From: an uncultured Rikenella sp.
GTDB taxonomy: Bacteria > Bacteroidota > Bacteroidia > Bacteroidales > Rikenellaceae
Length of the DNA: 64,000 bases
Direction: 5' to 3'
NCBI GenBank assembly: GCA_947627885.1
Contig: CANQXP010000007.1
Location: forward strand, 1-64,000
The notes under the pieces were generated by a model. That model saw only the letters and a list, made by a program, of their open reading frames with translations. It ran no database searches and had not been told where the DNA came from. This document shows positions 1-9,629 of this stretch, piece after piece; within the stretch, counting starts at the first letter, position 1, and each line of letters begins with the position of its first letter. A program made the translations under genes and the position numbers.

Positions 1-121
1 GCCAGTTGTTTTACTTCGAAATACGGCTGTCCCATCTGGAACCCCAGCGCTTTGGCTTCGTTGGAGCGCGCGATAATACAGCCGTCGTTGCTACTTGGCA
101 CAACGATGGGCTGTCCGACGG
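1..121 (-). pseudogene. UmuC/Y-family DNA polymerase N-terminal fragment (runs off window, 5'-truncated)
   Basis: Reverse-complement translation VGQPIVVPSSNDGCIIARSNEAKALGFQMGQPYFEVKQL resembles the UmuC SNNDGCVIARSNEAKALGI motif; in-frame TGA just upstream. Confidence 0.6.
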
Positions 122-292
122 AAAATCAAGGCGGCGGAATATAAGGATTGGCTGATAAAAGAATTAATGTTCAACCCGGACTCTAAGTAACTGAGATGCC
201 GAATAAAAAAGCTTTAAACCGATTTTATCCCCCTTTTCGTTCCCTCTCAAAAATAAAAAAGGCTGACAATCATACGATTATCAGCCTTTTCA

Positions 293-307
293 GTGCCCAG
301 AACAAGA
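293..307. repeat. Prophage attL core (GTGCCCAGAACAAGA)
   Basis: Identical to 35336-35350, which is the 3' end of a tRNA-Leu gene; integrase gene lies immediately inside. Confidence 0.85.
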
Positions 308-434
308 ATTGAATAATGCAATATTCGATTTTGAGTTCATGTAGCAAATAGTTGATAAATCATCTGTAAAATAGTGAATTATATATTCATTGTGAACGAT
401 TGGAAATTTCATTTTGTTGCAGAATATTGCAATG

Positions 435-456
435 TGTTGTGCGAATGTTGTGCAAA
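435..456 (+). repeat. Tandem 11-bp TGTTGTGCRAA repeats, putative left integrase arm sites
   Basis: TGTTGTGCGAA+TGTTGTGCAAA; matching tandem pair at 35259-35280. Confidence 0.6.
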
Positions 457-491
457 GGATATATATTTGCATAACCGAAATTTGTCTTGCC

Positions 492-1817
492 ATGGCTACC
501 GTGAAAGCTTTTATCCGCACCTCCACCCGTAAAGCGACGGCCGTCAATATCCGGTTCCGACTGAGTGCCGGGCGTGGCGTTCAACTGTTTCATTCCAGCG
601 AAATCGAAGTTCCTCCAGCCGTGTGGGATGATGCCAGGCAAGAAGTGAAAGCCAAAGTAGTTTTCGATAGCGCGAAACGGATCGAAATCAACCGGAATGT
701 TGCGGATCGGAAAAACCTTATTTTGGAGATATACGACGCCACAGCAAACAAAGATGGGCTTACATCCGATTGGCTGGACGAACAAATCGATCGGCGACTG
801 CATCCCGAAAAGTACGCGGATACCAGCGACAAGCAAACTTTTTTCGACGCCTTTGCCGAATTTTTGCGGGTGCATAAATACTCACAGTGGCGGCAACGAG
901 CTTTCCAAGTGGTGATTCGTGCTTTGCAACGTTACGAACTGTATACCCGCAAAAAACAAGGTCCGGCCTTTGTCCTGTCGGTGGATGCGATTACCCCCGC
1001 CTTGTTGTCCGATTTCGAGGATTTTTTACGCCACGAATACCAATATGCCGACCAACACCCCGACATTTACGAAGCGGTGCCGGAAAGCAGAACACCCGCA
1101 CAGCGGGGACAAAATACGATCAATGGTATCTTAATCAAGATACGCACCTTTTTTATTTGGGCCAATAAGGTCGGGAAGACCGCGAACAACCCGTTTCGCA
1201 ACTATGCGATTGCCGAAAGCGTCTACGGCACCCCCTATTACATCACCATTGAGGAGCGGAACAAATTATACCGGACCAATCTTTCGCGACATCCTCAACT
1301 GGCCATTCAGCGGGATATTTTCGTATTCCAATGCCTTATCGGCTGCCGGGTGGGGGACTTGTACCAGATGACCCGAAATAACGTCATAAACGGTGCGATA
1401 GAGTACATCCCACGGAAAACGAAAGAGGGCCGCCCCGTAACCGTGCGTGTCCCCCTCAACTCGATCGCTTTGGAAATTTTAGCCAAGTACCCGTCCAATG
1501 GCGGCCCGTTGTTTCCATTCATGGCCCAGCAACAGTACAACAAAGCCATTAAACGCATTTTTCTTGCAGCAGGCCTATGCCGCCCGGTGGTGGTCATCAA
1601 TCCGACCACCCGCGAACAGGAAATACGGCCGCTGAACGAGATCGCCTCTTCCCACCTGGCCCGGCGTTGTTTTGTCGGGAACCTGTATAAGCAAGTCAAA
1701 GACCCGAATCTGGTAGGGGCTCTGTCCGGCCACGTGGATGGTTCGCGGGCTTTCGCCCGCTATCGGGAAATCGACGAAGAGATGAAACGCGATTTGGTGA
1801 AACTGTTGGAAAAATAA
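492..1817 (+). CDS. int: Tyrosine recombinase/phage integrase
   Basis: SAM-like N-terminal domain and C-terminal catalytic region (CLIGCRVGDLYQM, HLARRCFVGNLYK, LSGHVDGSRAFARY). Confidence 0.92.
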   Translation: MATVKAFIRTSTRKATAVNIRFRLSAGRGVQLFHSSEIEVPPAVWDDARQEVKAKVVFDSAKRIEINRNVADRKNLILEIYDATANKDGLTSDWLDEQIDRRLHPEKYADTSDKQTFFDAFAEFLRVHKYSQWRQRAFQVVIRALQRYELYTRKKQGPAFVLSVDAITPALLSDFEDFLRHEYQYADQHPDIYEAVPESRTPAQRGQNTINGILIKIRTFFIWANKVGKTANNPFRNYAIAESVYGTPYYITIEERNKLYRTNLSRHPQLAIQRDIFVFQCLIGCRVGDLYQMTRNNVINGAIEYIPRKTKEGRPVTVRVPLNSIALEILAKYPSNGGPLFPFMAQQQYNKAIKRIFLAAGLCRPVVVINPTTREQEIRPLNEIASSHLARRCFVGNLYKQVKDPNLVGALSGHVDGSRAFARYREIDEEMKRDLVKLLEK

Positions 1818-1886
1818 AAAAGGCCGTCCTTTCTCATAGAAGAGGAAGAGCGGCCAGCCATTCATTGCGTAATAATCGTCAAACCA

Positions 1887-2294
1887 CTACAGCAACGAAA
1901 TGGCAGAAAGTTCCGCAGCCAGCTTGCGTAATCCCGTCTGTATTTTCTCCAACTGTGCCGGCCGGGGTTTCGATTTTCCGTGCGCATAGCTCCAAATCTG
2001 TTTCGGATTGATTCCCGATAATCGACCCAAAGCAGCCGGCGTAATCACCCCCTCGTAGTATTGCAGAATGCTCGGCACGTCCAGTTGATATTCGATCCGA
2101 TACTTTTCATCCAACCAATCCGGGTACGCCTTTCCCTCCTCTTTGCAATACTCCACATAGAAATCTATTTGGGCCTGCATGTCCTCTTTGGCCTCCTCGA
2201 TCGTATCCCCGACCCCGGAAAACATCTCCTCCAAACAATACACCGAGAAGGTTCCATCCGTAGCCCGTTCTATTTTCGCTTCAATCGTTTTCAT
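1887..2294 (-). CDS. hicB: HicB-family antitoxin with C-terminal HTH
   Basis: HicB fold (GTFSVYCLEEMFSGVGDTIEEAKEDM) plus HTH; paired with hicA. Confidence 0.85.
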   Translation of the reverse strand: MKTIEAKIERATDGTFSVYCLEEMFSGVGDTIEEAKEDMQAQIDFYVEYCKEEGKAYPDWLDEKYRIEYQLDVPSILQYYEGVITPAALGRLSGINPKQIWSYAHGKSKPRPAQLEKIQTGLRKLAAELSAISLL

Positions 2295-2327
2295 ATCTGT
2301 TTTCTTTTTAGTGTGGAAGGATGGGGC

Positions 2328-2516
2328 TTACAGCCCCATCTCCCGTTTAATTTTCATTTCCAGCCCTTTCCCGATTTCGGCGCTTCCGTGGTCTGGTACC
2401 GGATAGGTTCGCCCGTCTTTTTCGTAGATAACGTGGCTGCCTTTGCCCCGTAGTTTTCTGCTGATCTGCCGCCAACCTCGCTGACGGATCAATCTGTGTA
2501 GTTCGTTGTACTTCAT
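2328..2516 (-). CDS. hicA: HicA-family mRNA interferase toxin
   Basis: MKYNELHRLIRQRGWRQISRKLRGKGSHVIYEKDGRTYPVPDHG; conserved GSH motif. Confidence 0.88.
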   Translation of the reverse strand: MKYNELHRLIRQRGWRQISRKLRGKGSHVIYEKDGRTYPVPDHGSAEIGKGLEMKIKREMGL

Positions 2517-2613
2517 GTTGTAGTGGTTTGACACCACAAAGATAGATATATTTCTATTATTTGCAAAATAAAAGTACATTATTTTTCTACTTTTATGCAA
2601 ACTTCGTGCAAAA

Positions 2614-2634
2614 AAGACCTCGAAACGAGGTCTT
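2614..2634 (-). terminator. Rho-independent terminator of phage late operon
   Basis: AAGACCTCG-AAA-CGAGGTCTT hairpin followed by a T-run on the minus strand. Confidence 0.75.
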
Positions 2635-2652
2635 ACAATTAGTCATCTGTTG

Positions 2653-3129
2653 TTATTTACTCCACAGGACGAACCCGAACGAGACACCGACATACGGCTG
2701 TACTCCACGCGGGCCATAACCGACTCCCGGCCCGACCGTCAGAGCCCACCGCGGTCGTCTCGGTTGCACGACCGTATTGGTAACAATGGTCGATTGTCGA
2801 TAAACCTCCATCTCTACCAGGCTCGGTTTGTAGCCCTCGACCACCGCCTTGTAGTCCTCCGTCTTGTACGTCTTGCGTTCGATCGGCAGGACGACCGCCG
2901 CCGAATCCCCCGGCAACGAATCCACTACAGGAAGAGCCGTTCGTACCGTATCATAGCAAACAACCGTACGTACCACCGGTACCGGGATCGGCTCCCGGAT
3001 CGTATCGCGGACAACTACCGTATCTGTCCGCGCGGGTTCCGATTCTATGGGGGAGCCCGGCCAACGACTCCAAAGAAACCAGCCTGCGATCACCGCCGCA
3101 ACGAGTAAAACTGCTATCAAATTTTTCAT
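2653..3129 (-). CDS. Phage membrane-anchored protein, possible spanin-like/lysis accessory
   Basis: N-terminal TM (MKNLIAVLLVAAVIAGWFLW); position in lysis region. Confidence 0.45.
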   Translation of the reverse strand: MKNLIAVLLVAAVIAGWFLWSRWPGSPIESEPARTDTVVVRDTIREPIPVPVVRTVVCYDTVRTALPVVDSLPGDSAAVVLPIERKTYKTEDYKAVVEGYKPSLVEMEVYRQSTIVTNTVVQPRRPRWALTVGPGVGYGPRGVQPYVGVSFGFVLWSK

Positions 3130-3134
3130 AGAAG

Positions 3135-3575
3135 TTAGAAATGAATATCCCACGTGCCGACCAAGGACATGTATGGTGTCTTTTCTATCGGTTCCCGAAC
3201 TTTTCGGGCAAACAATCGTCCGTCGGAGGTGTATAGACCGAACTCCCGGATCGCTATACCGACGGCATCGGTATAACCGAACGTGAAGTTGAAACGGACC
3301 GTTGCTGGGGTCGGATATTCGACACTTTGCACATCGACCCGCACCGCATCCATGATCTGCGTATCGTTGTCTGTCGGTTCATTTCCCGATGTTCCGGCAC
3401 CGACCCGCGCAATTCGCGCCCCGGGAACACCGGCCAGGGCTTCCGCCGCCGCAGCATATCCGGTGGCGACGATGTGGTTATTCCCAGTGTCATGCCACAA
3501 TTCGACGCCGGCCCTATCATAGGCTCGAAGGGTAAGCACGCCACGGGCGCGGCGCATATCGTCTTTGTTTTTCAT
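3135..3575 (-). CDS. Phage hypothetical protein (tail/lysis region)
   Basis: ORF with overlapping stop/start with neighbours. Confidence 0.6.
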   Translation of the reverse strand: MKNKDDMRRARGVLTLRAYDRAGVELWHDTGNNHIVATGYAAAAEALAGVPGARIARVGAGTSGNEPTDNDTQIMDAVRVDVQSVEYPTPATVRFNFTFGYTDAVGIAIREFGLYTSDGRLFARKVREPIEKTPYMSLVGTWDIHF

Positions 3576-4090
3576 TCTTCAAAACGTATATCGTTCAATC
3601 TGTTCATCCAGCCGCGCCGGAATCGTTCGTTTGTCGGCGTCCGACGGCATATCTCGTCGATAAATTGCACGCGTGCCGCCATGATCGCATCAAATACCTT
3701 GTGCGTGTCTTTTGCGTTCAATGCCTCCAGCGTTACCGGCCCGACCACGCCATCGGCGGAAACGCCCAACAGTCGCTGGGGAATCTTAATTCCCCACACA
3801 CCGGATGCCCACACCCAATCGACCAAGATATTTGCCACGGATTGCGACCGGATGCCATCCGCCCGCCACCGATCCCAGTACAGCGTTTTGAATATCTCCT
3901 GCCACTCCACCGACGTCATACGTTTCAGGTCGTCCACCGATGTCGTCGCATACCCTTTCTGTTTGCGATAGGCCCGATAGGTGGCAATCGTTACCCCTGC
4001 GTTCGTGGCCCCGCCTTTGTCGTAGGGGTCGTTTACAAAGCCGCCTTCCCACTTCCGGATAAACGGCACCAATAGTTTATAATCTGCCAT
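3572..4090 (-). CDS. Phage endolysin, GH108/N-acetylmuramidase-like
   Basis: IRKWEGGFVNDPYDKGGATNAGVT motif and peptidoglycan-binding-like C-terminus. Confidence 0.88.
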   Translation of the reverse strand: MADYKLLVPFIRKWEGGFVNDPYDKGGATNAGVTIATYRAYRKQKGYATTSVDDLKRMTSVEWQEIFKTLYWDRWRADGIRSQSVANILVDWVWASGVWGIKIPQRLLGVSADGVVGPVTLEALNAKDTHKVFDAIMAARVQFIDEICRRTPTNERFRRGWMNRLNDIRFEE

Positions 4091-4102
4091 AATTCACGAT
4101 GT

Positions 4103-4594
4103 TTATTCTCGAAAATCGGTCGGTACCGGACCTTGTTCCAATCCGGCATCATCGGCAATCCCTTTGAGCGTTTGCAGAATTTCGGCTGCTTTGCCGGCAT
4201 CTTTACACTGGACGATCTGCCGGATGGCATCGGGGATATTGGCGGCGGCGGATCGTTTCGCCTTCAGGTTCTCGAACATGCTTTTCAACTCGATATAGAT
4301 TACCCCGACGATTCCCAAGATGGAGACATAGGGGAACGTATACCAGGGAAACACATTTCCGATCACGTCGAGCAACAACAGCATAAACATGACGCTGTAG
4401 TAGTCCGACGCTTTGGAGAACGTCCGTCGCATACCTTGGCTGTCTACTTTTTCATGTAAGGCTTTGGCCTTTTTGAGACCGGTCCACATGTCGCAAAAGA
4501 CCGCGATCAACACCATAACCCACAGGATAAAGATGACGATAAACGTGCGCATCAATCCCTCGATATTGATTACCTCAACAATCATTTCGTTCAT
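4103..4594 (-). CDS. Phage holin family protein
   Basis: Multiple TM segments, adjacent to endolysin. Confidence 0.75.
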   Translation of the reverse strand: MNEMIVEVINIEGLMRTFIVIFILWVMVLIAVFCDMWTGLKKAKALHEKVDSQGMRRTFSKASDYYSVMFMLLLLDVIGNVFPWYTFPYVSILGIVGVIYIELKSMFENLKAKRSAAANIPDAIRQIVQCKDAGKAAEILQTLKGIADDAGLEQGPVPTDFRE

Positions 4595-4615
4595 GTAATT
4601 ATTTTGGTTTTTCTA

Positions 4616-6010
4616 TTAGAGTATTTCAAGGCCGGAAGAAGAGTTGATTTTCAAGCCTCCGTAAGTCGAGCTTCCGGAGAAATGTCCGATGCAGGTGTTT
4701 TCTGACCTTCCCAGGCTCGCACCACTGTCTATAATCACCCCGGATCCGGTTATTGCGATAGTTTCACGTATCGCCATGGGAGTGATCGAAAATTTGAAAT
4801 ACGGATACGCCGTCTGTGCCGACCAAGAGAGAGTCGTTTTGACAGTATTACCCGATACGATATTTGCCATTTCCTGTTTGGAGATAGCGACGCTGTCTAT
4901 CCAAGTCGATGCGTTCGGGCCATAGTATACCCGTAGTTCACTCTCGGTAAAACCGCCGGAATAGTTAGTCCATTCGATCGACAGGTCGTATCTTTTCACC
5001 ACAACAACGTTGCCTGCCTGTGAAATTGAGAAGGTCTGTTTAACGGTCGATTGAATTCCATGCGTAACGGTAATCGTAGTAGAACGAGACGAGGTGGAGG
5101 TGTTGGCCGAAGCGCTGACGTTGAAATAATAAGTCTTATGTGTTTGGTTCCCATCTTGCGGTGTTACGTCGGTTACCTTAAAGTTACTGTTTGAACTGGC
5201 CACGATCGGATAAACTGACGTATCGGTCGAACCGGTTTCACCAGTGGTACAAGTATAGTATTGCATCGGTGTAACGTTGAAGCCGGTCGATCCTCCAGCG
5301 GCTCCGATAGACACGGTACCTTTGTTGATGACCAAGTAATGATCGCCGTACCGTTCGATGACATTGGCCGCTTGGTAAACCATTACCGTCGCTTTGCCGG
5401 TTTTGTTATTTAGAGAGACTGAGGCCGTCAGTGAGTCGATCGCGGTTCTTGCTTTGAGCATTGTACCGAGATTTCCGGCCGCGACAGCTTTCGAATAAGA
5501 GACCGTACCGCCCGTAGTCAGCGTACCGCCGCTGCCTTCAACCTCGTTCCAAGTCCAGGTTTGCGAATAAGAGACCGTCCCGGCCGATACCGAACCGCCC
5601 GCAGCCGGAATGTCGGCCACCGTCAGCGAGACCACAGGCGTGCCGTAAACCCTGCTTCCCGCCTCCTGCGATAGCGCGCATGAGGCTGTCAATCCGTCCG
5701 ATACCACCTTCAGCGTTCCGTTCTTGGTTTCCACCGAGGTGTTGTTCGGGGCGGTGATCTTTACCTCCTCCGGTCCCGTACCCGAAACGGCCGATGCTGA
5801 CCATTCGGAGGGTAACCCTGTAATGCTCCACGGTTGACCTTCCAATACTTCAATCTGTAAGAATTGCGAACTGCCGGCAGCGGCAAAGTTCAAAGATTGT
5901 GTAACAGACAGTATTGAATTAGGATATACTTTTACCGTTCCCGCATAGGCTGCTTTTACCGGTGTTGAACCAGCAAACAACTTGATCTTTTTATCCCCGG
6001 TAAGAATCAT
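4616..6010 (-). CDS. BACON-domain-containing phage tail/adhesin protein
   Basis: BACON-like repeats (FLQIEVLEGQPWSITGLPSEWSASAVSGTGPEEVKITAPNNTS...). Confidence 0.7.
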   Translation of the reverse strand: MILTGDKKIKLFAGSTPVKAAYAGTVKVYPNSILSVTQSLNFAAAGSSQFLQIEVLEGQPWSITGLPSEWSASAVSGTGPEEVKITAPNNTSVETKNGTLKVVSDGLTASCALSQEAGSRVYGTPVVSLTVADIPAAGGSVSAGTVSYSQTWTWNEVEGSGGTLTTGGTVSYSKAVAAGNLGTMLKARTAIDSLTASVSLNNKTGKATVMVYQAANVIERYGDHYLVINKGTVSIGAAGGSTGFNVTPMQYYTCTTGETGSTDTSVYPIVASSNSNFKVTDVTPQDGNQTHKTYYFNVSASANTSTSSRSTTITVTHGIQSTVKQTFSISQAGNVVVVKRYDLSIEWTNYSGGFTESELRVYYGPNASTWIDSVAISKQEMANIVSGNTVKTTLSWSAQTAYPYFKFSITPMAIRETIAITGSGVIIDSGASLGRSENTCIGHFSGSSTYGGLKINSSSGLEIL

Positions 6011-6477
6011 TACTGTACGATGTAGATTGTATTGGCGTCTTTATTCGCAATAGCGGTGTATTCAACCTCGGTGCCTTTCCAAATTTTCAGGTTACCGCCC
6101 GTCAGTTGGTCAGCGACGCTGTCCGCCGCGAGTTCCGACCCTTGTCCGTCGACCGTCAGCAGTTTGGCCAGTACATCTGCCGCGGTGTAGCTGGCAGCCG
6201 GGAGTTTTTCGCCGATCAGCTGCATGATCGTCGAAGCGAAATTCGGGTCGTCGCCCAGTGCAGCGGCCAGCTCTTTCAGCGTGTCCAACTGTTCCGGCGA
6301 ACCTCCGACTAATTCGCCGATTTTTGTAACGGCATACTGTTTCGCAGCCTCCAAACAACTATCGATAAAACCGATCAGTTGGGCATTGAATTGGCGGTGG
6401 GCGGCCGGCTGTATTTCTCCTTTGTTGTTGTCAAAAAACGTATCGTCCGACAACTGTTCCAGTTCTTCGCGTGTCAT
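6010..6477 (-). CDS. Phage tail fibre/baseplate-associated protein
   Basis: Between gpI-like and BACON protein; start overlaps gpI stop. Confidence 0.55.
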   Translation of the reverse strand: MTREELEQLSDDTFFDNNKGEIQPAAHRQFNAQLIGFIDSCLEAAKQYAVTKIGELVGGSPEQLDTLKELAAALGDDPNFASTIMQLIGEKLPAASYTAADVLAKLLTVDGQGSELAADSVADQLTGGNLKIWKGTEVEYTAIANKDANTIYIVQ

Positions 6478-7391
6478 GGCTTGGCTGTATTATCCGTGAA
6501 AGTATTGTAGGCATTACTGTACGCACGGCTGTATGCGTTCCAATGGAGGAGTTGTACGATGGTCAGAGTCCCTAACGTCCGACCGGACGTCGTTTTGATC
6601 TCGACGGTCATTTCCCTTTTAGCCGTTGTATTCGGATCCGACGCGACGACGATTTCCGAGGTGCCCGCTGCGCCGGTAAACTCCAAGGTAAATGCATCGC
6701 CGGTGCCATCCTCCCATTCATACCGGTTTTGTTCAATTACCCAGGGTACGCTGGACGTTACGGTTACCGTGTCGAGTGTTCCGGCCGGGTCCAATACGAG
6801 CGGATTAGGGTACGCTTCCAATGCCATGACATCCATACAGTCCCGATCGGCGACAGCAGGTCGAAACACTCGGATGTCTTCCATGGTTTGAAAGAATCCG
6901 AGCGATACAAGGTGCGACCGTTCGTTTTTATAAAACTCGACAAACAGACGTAATTTCCGGGCGTCTTCCTTAGTGATGTGACGGCCTTGGTCGGCCTCAA
7001 CCAACACGCGGAATCGCGCCCAATCATCCGGACTGGTCGGTCCGCCGGGGATTGCCGTCACCCCCTCTTCCAAGACGATGACCGGAAAGCCGACGGTGCG
7101 GCATGCTTCCCGGATAGCCCAAGGCGTTCCGAGATATTTGTGCAGGGCTATGGATCTTTTGATGATGTCGCGCTGTTGTTGCTCGTTTTCTGCCATGGCG
7201 AACCCCTGCAAACCGTCCACATTGAACTGTTCGGCCAGGTATGGCAGTGCCTCCGGCGTACAGATGTCGACCAAATAGGCCATAAATGGGGCCAGGTCCC
7301 AGTTGTCCCACCGGTCGGCTACCAGCTCCGAGAAAGCCCGCGCCAATTCGTTGTCGGATACGCCGCTCGCTATGACATGTTTGTTATCCAC
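6474..7391 (-). CDS. Phage tail protein I (P2 gpI-like)
   Basis: LVDICTPEALPYLAEQFNVDGLQGF...LHKYLGTPWAIREAC; P2 gene order. Confidence 0.88.
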   Translation of the reverse strand: MDNKHVIASGVSDNELARAFSELVADRWDNWDLAPFMAYLVDICTPEALPYLAEQFNVDGLQGFAMAENEQQQRDIIKRSIALHKYLGTPWAIREACRTVGFPVIVLEEGVTAIPGGPTSPDDWARFRVLVEADQGRHITKEDARKLRLFVEFYKNERSHLVSLGFFQTMEDIRVFRPAVADRDCMDVMALEAYPNPLVLDPAGTLDTVTVTSSVPWVIEQNRYEWEDGTGDAFTLEFTGAAGTSEIVVASDPNTTAKREMTVEIKTTSGRTLGTLTIVQLLHWNAYSRAYSNAYNTFTDNTAKP

Positions 7392-8484
7392 GATTGAACC
7401 CGGTTATGTTGACAGCGATTTCCGTACAGGTGGCAAATGCCGCGTCGGTAACGACTATATTTTCGGCCGGCTCGGTAACCTCCACATCGTACACCGTTCC
7501 GATCCGGCATATCTGGGCGATATGCGACCGGATGATGTCCTGTCCCAGTCGGGTCCGCTTCTCCGAGGTAAAGGCGTTCAATGCGGCGGTAATCTGCGTT
7601 TGCGCCTCGTTCGCCTCCGTGTCTTCGTACAGCACGACATCCACCTGTATCCGGTAGTCCGTCCGTACCGGAGCCGCCACGATGACCGTGTCGGTCAATG
7701 GTCGGACATCTTCCGGACTGCACGCCGCATATACGTCCGTGATGACCTGTTCGGGGGTATCGTCGGTTTCGGTCAGCGGGACGATGACCACCGTTCCGGG
7801 CGTCGGAGAGGTGATCGAAACATCCATTATCAACGCATTGGCCGATTTGGCGTAAAACTTATAGCTCGACCGGGAACCCGCCGACGAATATTGCGACGGA
7901 GCCAGTTTGATACGCTCCCTCAACTGTTCGTCGGTTTCGACATCCGATCCCCCGCCGGTCGTATCGATGTTGGCGGCCGTCGAAACGAAAGCCAACGGAT
8001 CGAGAATCTTATTGACCGATCCCGGCGCATATCCATTGGCGTCTTTCCCAGCCGTATCCGCCAGTGCATTGACCTGAACCGTGTGTATGTTAGCCGGAAT
8101 GGCCAAATCATCCACGGTCCGGAAAATCATATTGTCGGCCGTCGCCACCCGCGTCCCTTCGGGTATCAACACCGCTCCATGTCCCTCGACCAAATCGAAA
8201 CGAATCGTACAGCCGGCATACGCCGCCGGCAAACGTTCGACGGCGACCAGTCCGGCGATATAATCCAGGATCGGGGCCCGGCTGAATTGGTAGAGCATCT
8301 GAGCCATCCCCGCATTGAACCGGTTGGTCAAAAGCACTTCACGGTAGACGATGAATTGGAGCATCAGTTGTTCGACCTGGGCCGGCTGCAATTCTCGTCC
8401 TAACAACTCCTGTAATTTGGCCTTGCATTCGGCCATAATCACATCCGGATCGCGCTCGACAAATACGGGTACTTCGGAACTCAT
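7384..8484 (-). CDS. Baseplate J-like protein (P2 gpJ)
   Basis: Baseplate-J translation with LRERIKLAPSQYSSAGSRSSYKFYAKSAN. Confidence 0.9.
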   Translation of the reverse strand: MSSEVPVFVERDPDVIMAECKAKLQELLGRELQPAQVEQLMLQFIVYREVLLTNRFNAGMAQMLYQFSRAPILDYIAGLVAVERLPAAYAGCTIRFDLVEGHGAVLIPEGTRVATADNMIFRTVDDLAIPANIHTVQVNALADTAGKDANGYAPGSVNKILDPLAFVSTAANIDTTGGGSDVETDEQLRERIKLAPSQYSSAGSRSSYKFYAKSANALIMDVSITSPTPGTVVIVPLTETDDTPEQVITDVYAACSPEDVRPLTDTVIVAAPVRTDYRIQVDVVLYEDTEANEAQTQITAALNAFTSEKRTRLGQDIIRSHIAQICRIGTVYDVEVTEPAENIVVTDAAFATCTEIAVNITGFNRG

Positions 8485-8486
8485 GG

Positions 8487-8840
8487 TTAAATCTTTACAG
8501 TGATCGTAATTTGTGCCGCCGCGGCAATCGCCGTCGCCTCGATCTCCAAGCACCGCCCGACGGGACCGTCCGTTAGCAACCGGCAATGGGTTACGGCTAC
8601 GCGCTTTTCCCATCGCTCGATGGCAGTGATCGCCTCATACACCAGCCGGGGTTCCACCTTGTTGATCGGGGCGTCGATATACCGGTAGACCTGACTGCCG
8701 AACGTGGGGCGTAACGGATCGCTACCGGGTATGGTGCTCAGTATGGTATAAATACACTGGGCCATATCTTCGGCCCCTTCGACACGGACGGTCGGATCGT
8801 TTATGCTGACCTGCCAGTTACGGGTATCGTTTCGATTCAT
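8487..8840 (-). CDS. Baseplate wedge protein (P2 gpW/gp25-like)
   Basis: QCIYTILSTIPGSDPLRPTFGSQVYRYID. Confidence 0.88.
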   Translation of the reverse strand: MNRNDTRNWQVSINDPTVRVEGAEDMAQCIYTILSTIPGSDPLRPTFGSQVYRYIDAPINKVEPRLVYEAITAIERWEKRVAVTHCRLLTDGPVGRCLEIEATAIAAAAQITITVKI

Positions 8841-9067
8841 TCTGCGATTGTCTTTATTGTGATCGTTCCCTCGACAGGCACCCCGTCAACGGTCAGGTTC
8901 AGGGCAACGACGGCCGTATTGATCCCTTGTGCGATCTGTTCGGCGATCGTTTGCGCCATCGCTGTCGTGATTCGATCGATCGATGCTTCTTGATCGTCCG
9001 TTTGGTCTTTTTCGGCGTCGAAAGCCGCTTTCAACGCTGTTTTCATCGCCTGTATCGATATTGCCAT
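8837..9067 (-). CDS. Phage hypothetical protein
   Basis: Start/stop overlap with neighbouring tail genes. Confidence 0.6.
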   Translation of the reverse strand: MAISIQAMKTALKAAFDAEKDQTDDQEASIDRITTAMAQTIAEQIAQGINTAVVALNLTVDGVPVEGTITIKTIAE

Positions 9068-9071
9068 ACGT

Positions 9072-9629
9072 CTACGGTATCGGGGTGCCGGACGGCCCCA
9101 TCGGGGTGGTGTGTTTGTGCTTGGTCAGAGCGATTTTCAGCGGGCCGGCGGTTACCTCTCCGTTGGCCGCCACGTCGCCAGTTACGGAGGCGTTGCCGGA
9201 GATGCTGGCATCGCTTTGCATTTCGGTCTTTCCGGTAATCACCACATCGCCCTCGACATTCAGTTTCTTACACTTGAAATTCAATTCCGCATCCGGGGCA
9301 TTGACCGTCAGCGCGTGCGATCTGGCATCGTAGTATATTTCGGTCCCGTCGCCGAAGCGGATACCCAACGTGTCGGGCGTCGCCCAGTCGGGCGGGGTAT
9401 CCGCGTCGCTCCACAAGACGGCCACGATGCAACCTTGCTCGCACAGGTCGTCCATCAGACAGGCCACTTGCGAATTGACCTCGACCGGTATCCACTGCTT
9501 GACCGTTCGGGTGTTGGAGGACGGCAACGACAGCCAGCCCGACACGATCTCGCTGTCGTCGAACGACACCCGGGCAAATCCCAAGTTTTCACCGTCGCCC
9601 AATTCCGATATGATTCCAAGCCTCAACAT
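9072..9629 (-). CDS. Baseplate assembly protein V / spike (P2 gpV-like)
   Basis: gpV-like N-terminal OB fold and DG-rich region; gene order. Confidence 0.85.
   Translation of the reverse strand: MLRLGIISELGDGENLGFARVSFDDSEIVSGWLSLPSSNTRTVKQWIPVEVNSQVACLMDDLCEQGCIVAVLWSDADTPPDWATPDTLGIRFGDGTEIYYDARSHALTVNAPDAELNFKCKKLNVEGDVVITGKTEMQSDASISGNASVTGDVAANGEVTAGPLKIALTKHKHTTPMGPSGTPIP

Noticed and set aside
293-320. Possible second tRNA gene at the left prophage end
   Set aside because: Only the 15-bp 3' end is present; no anticodon or D arms, so it is the att repeat.
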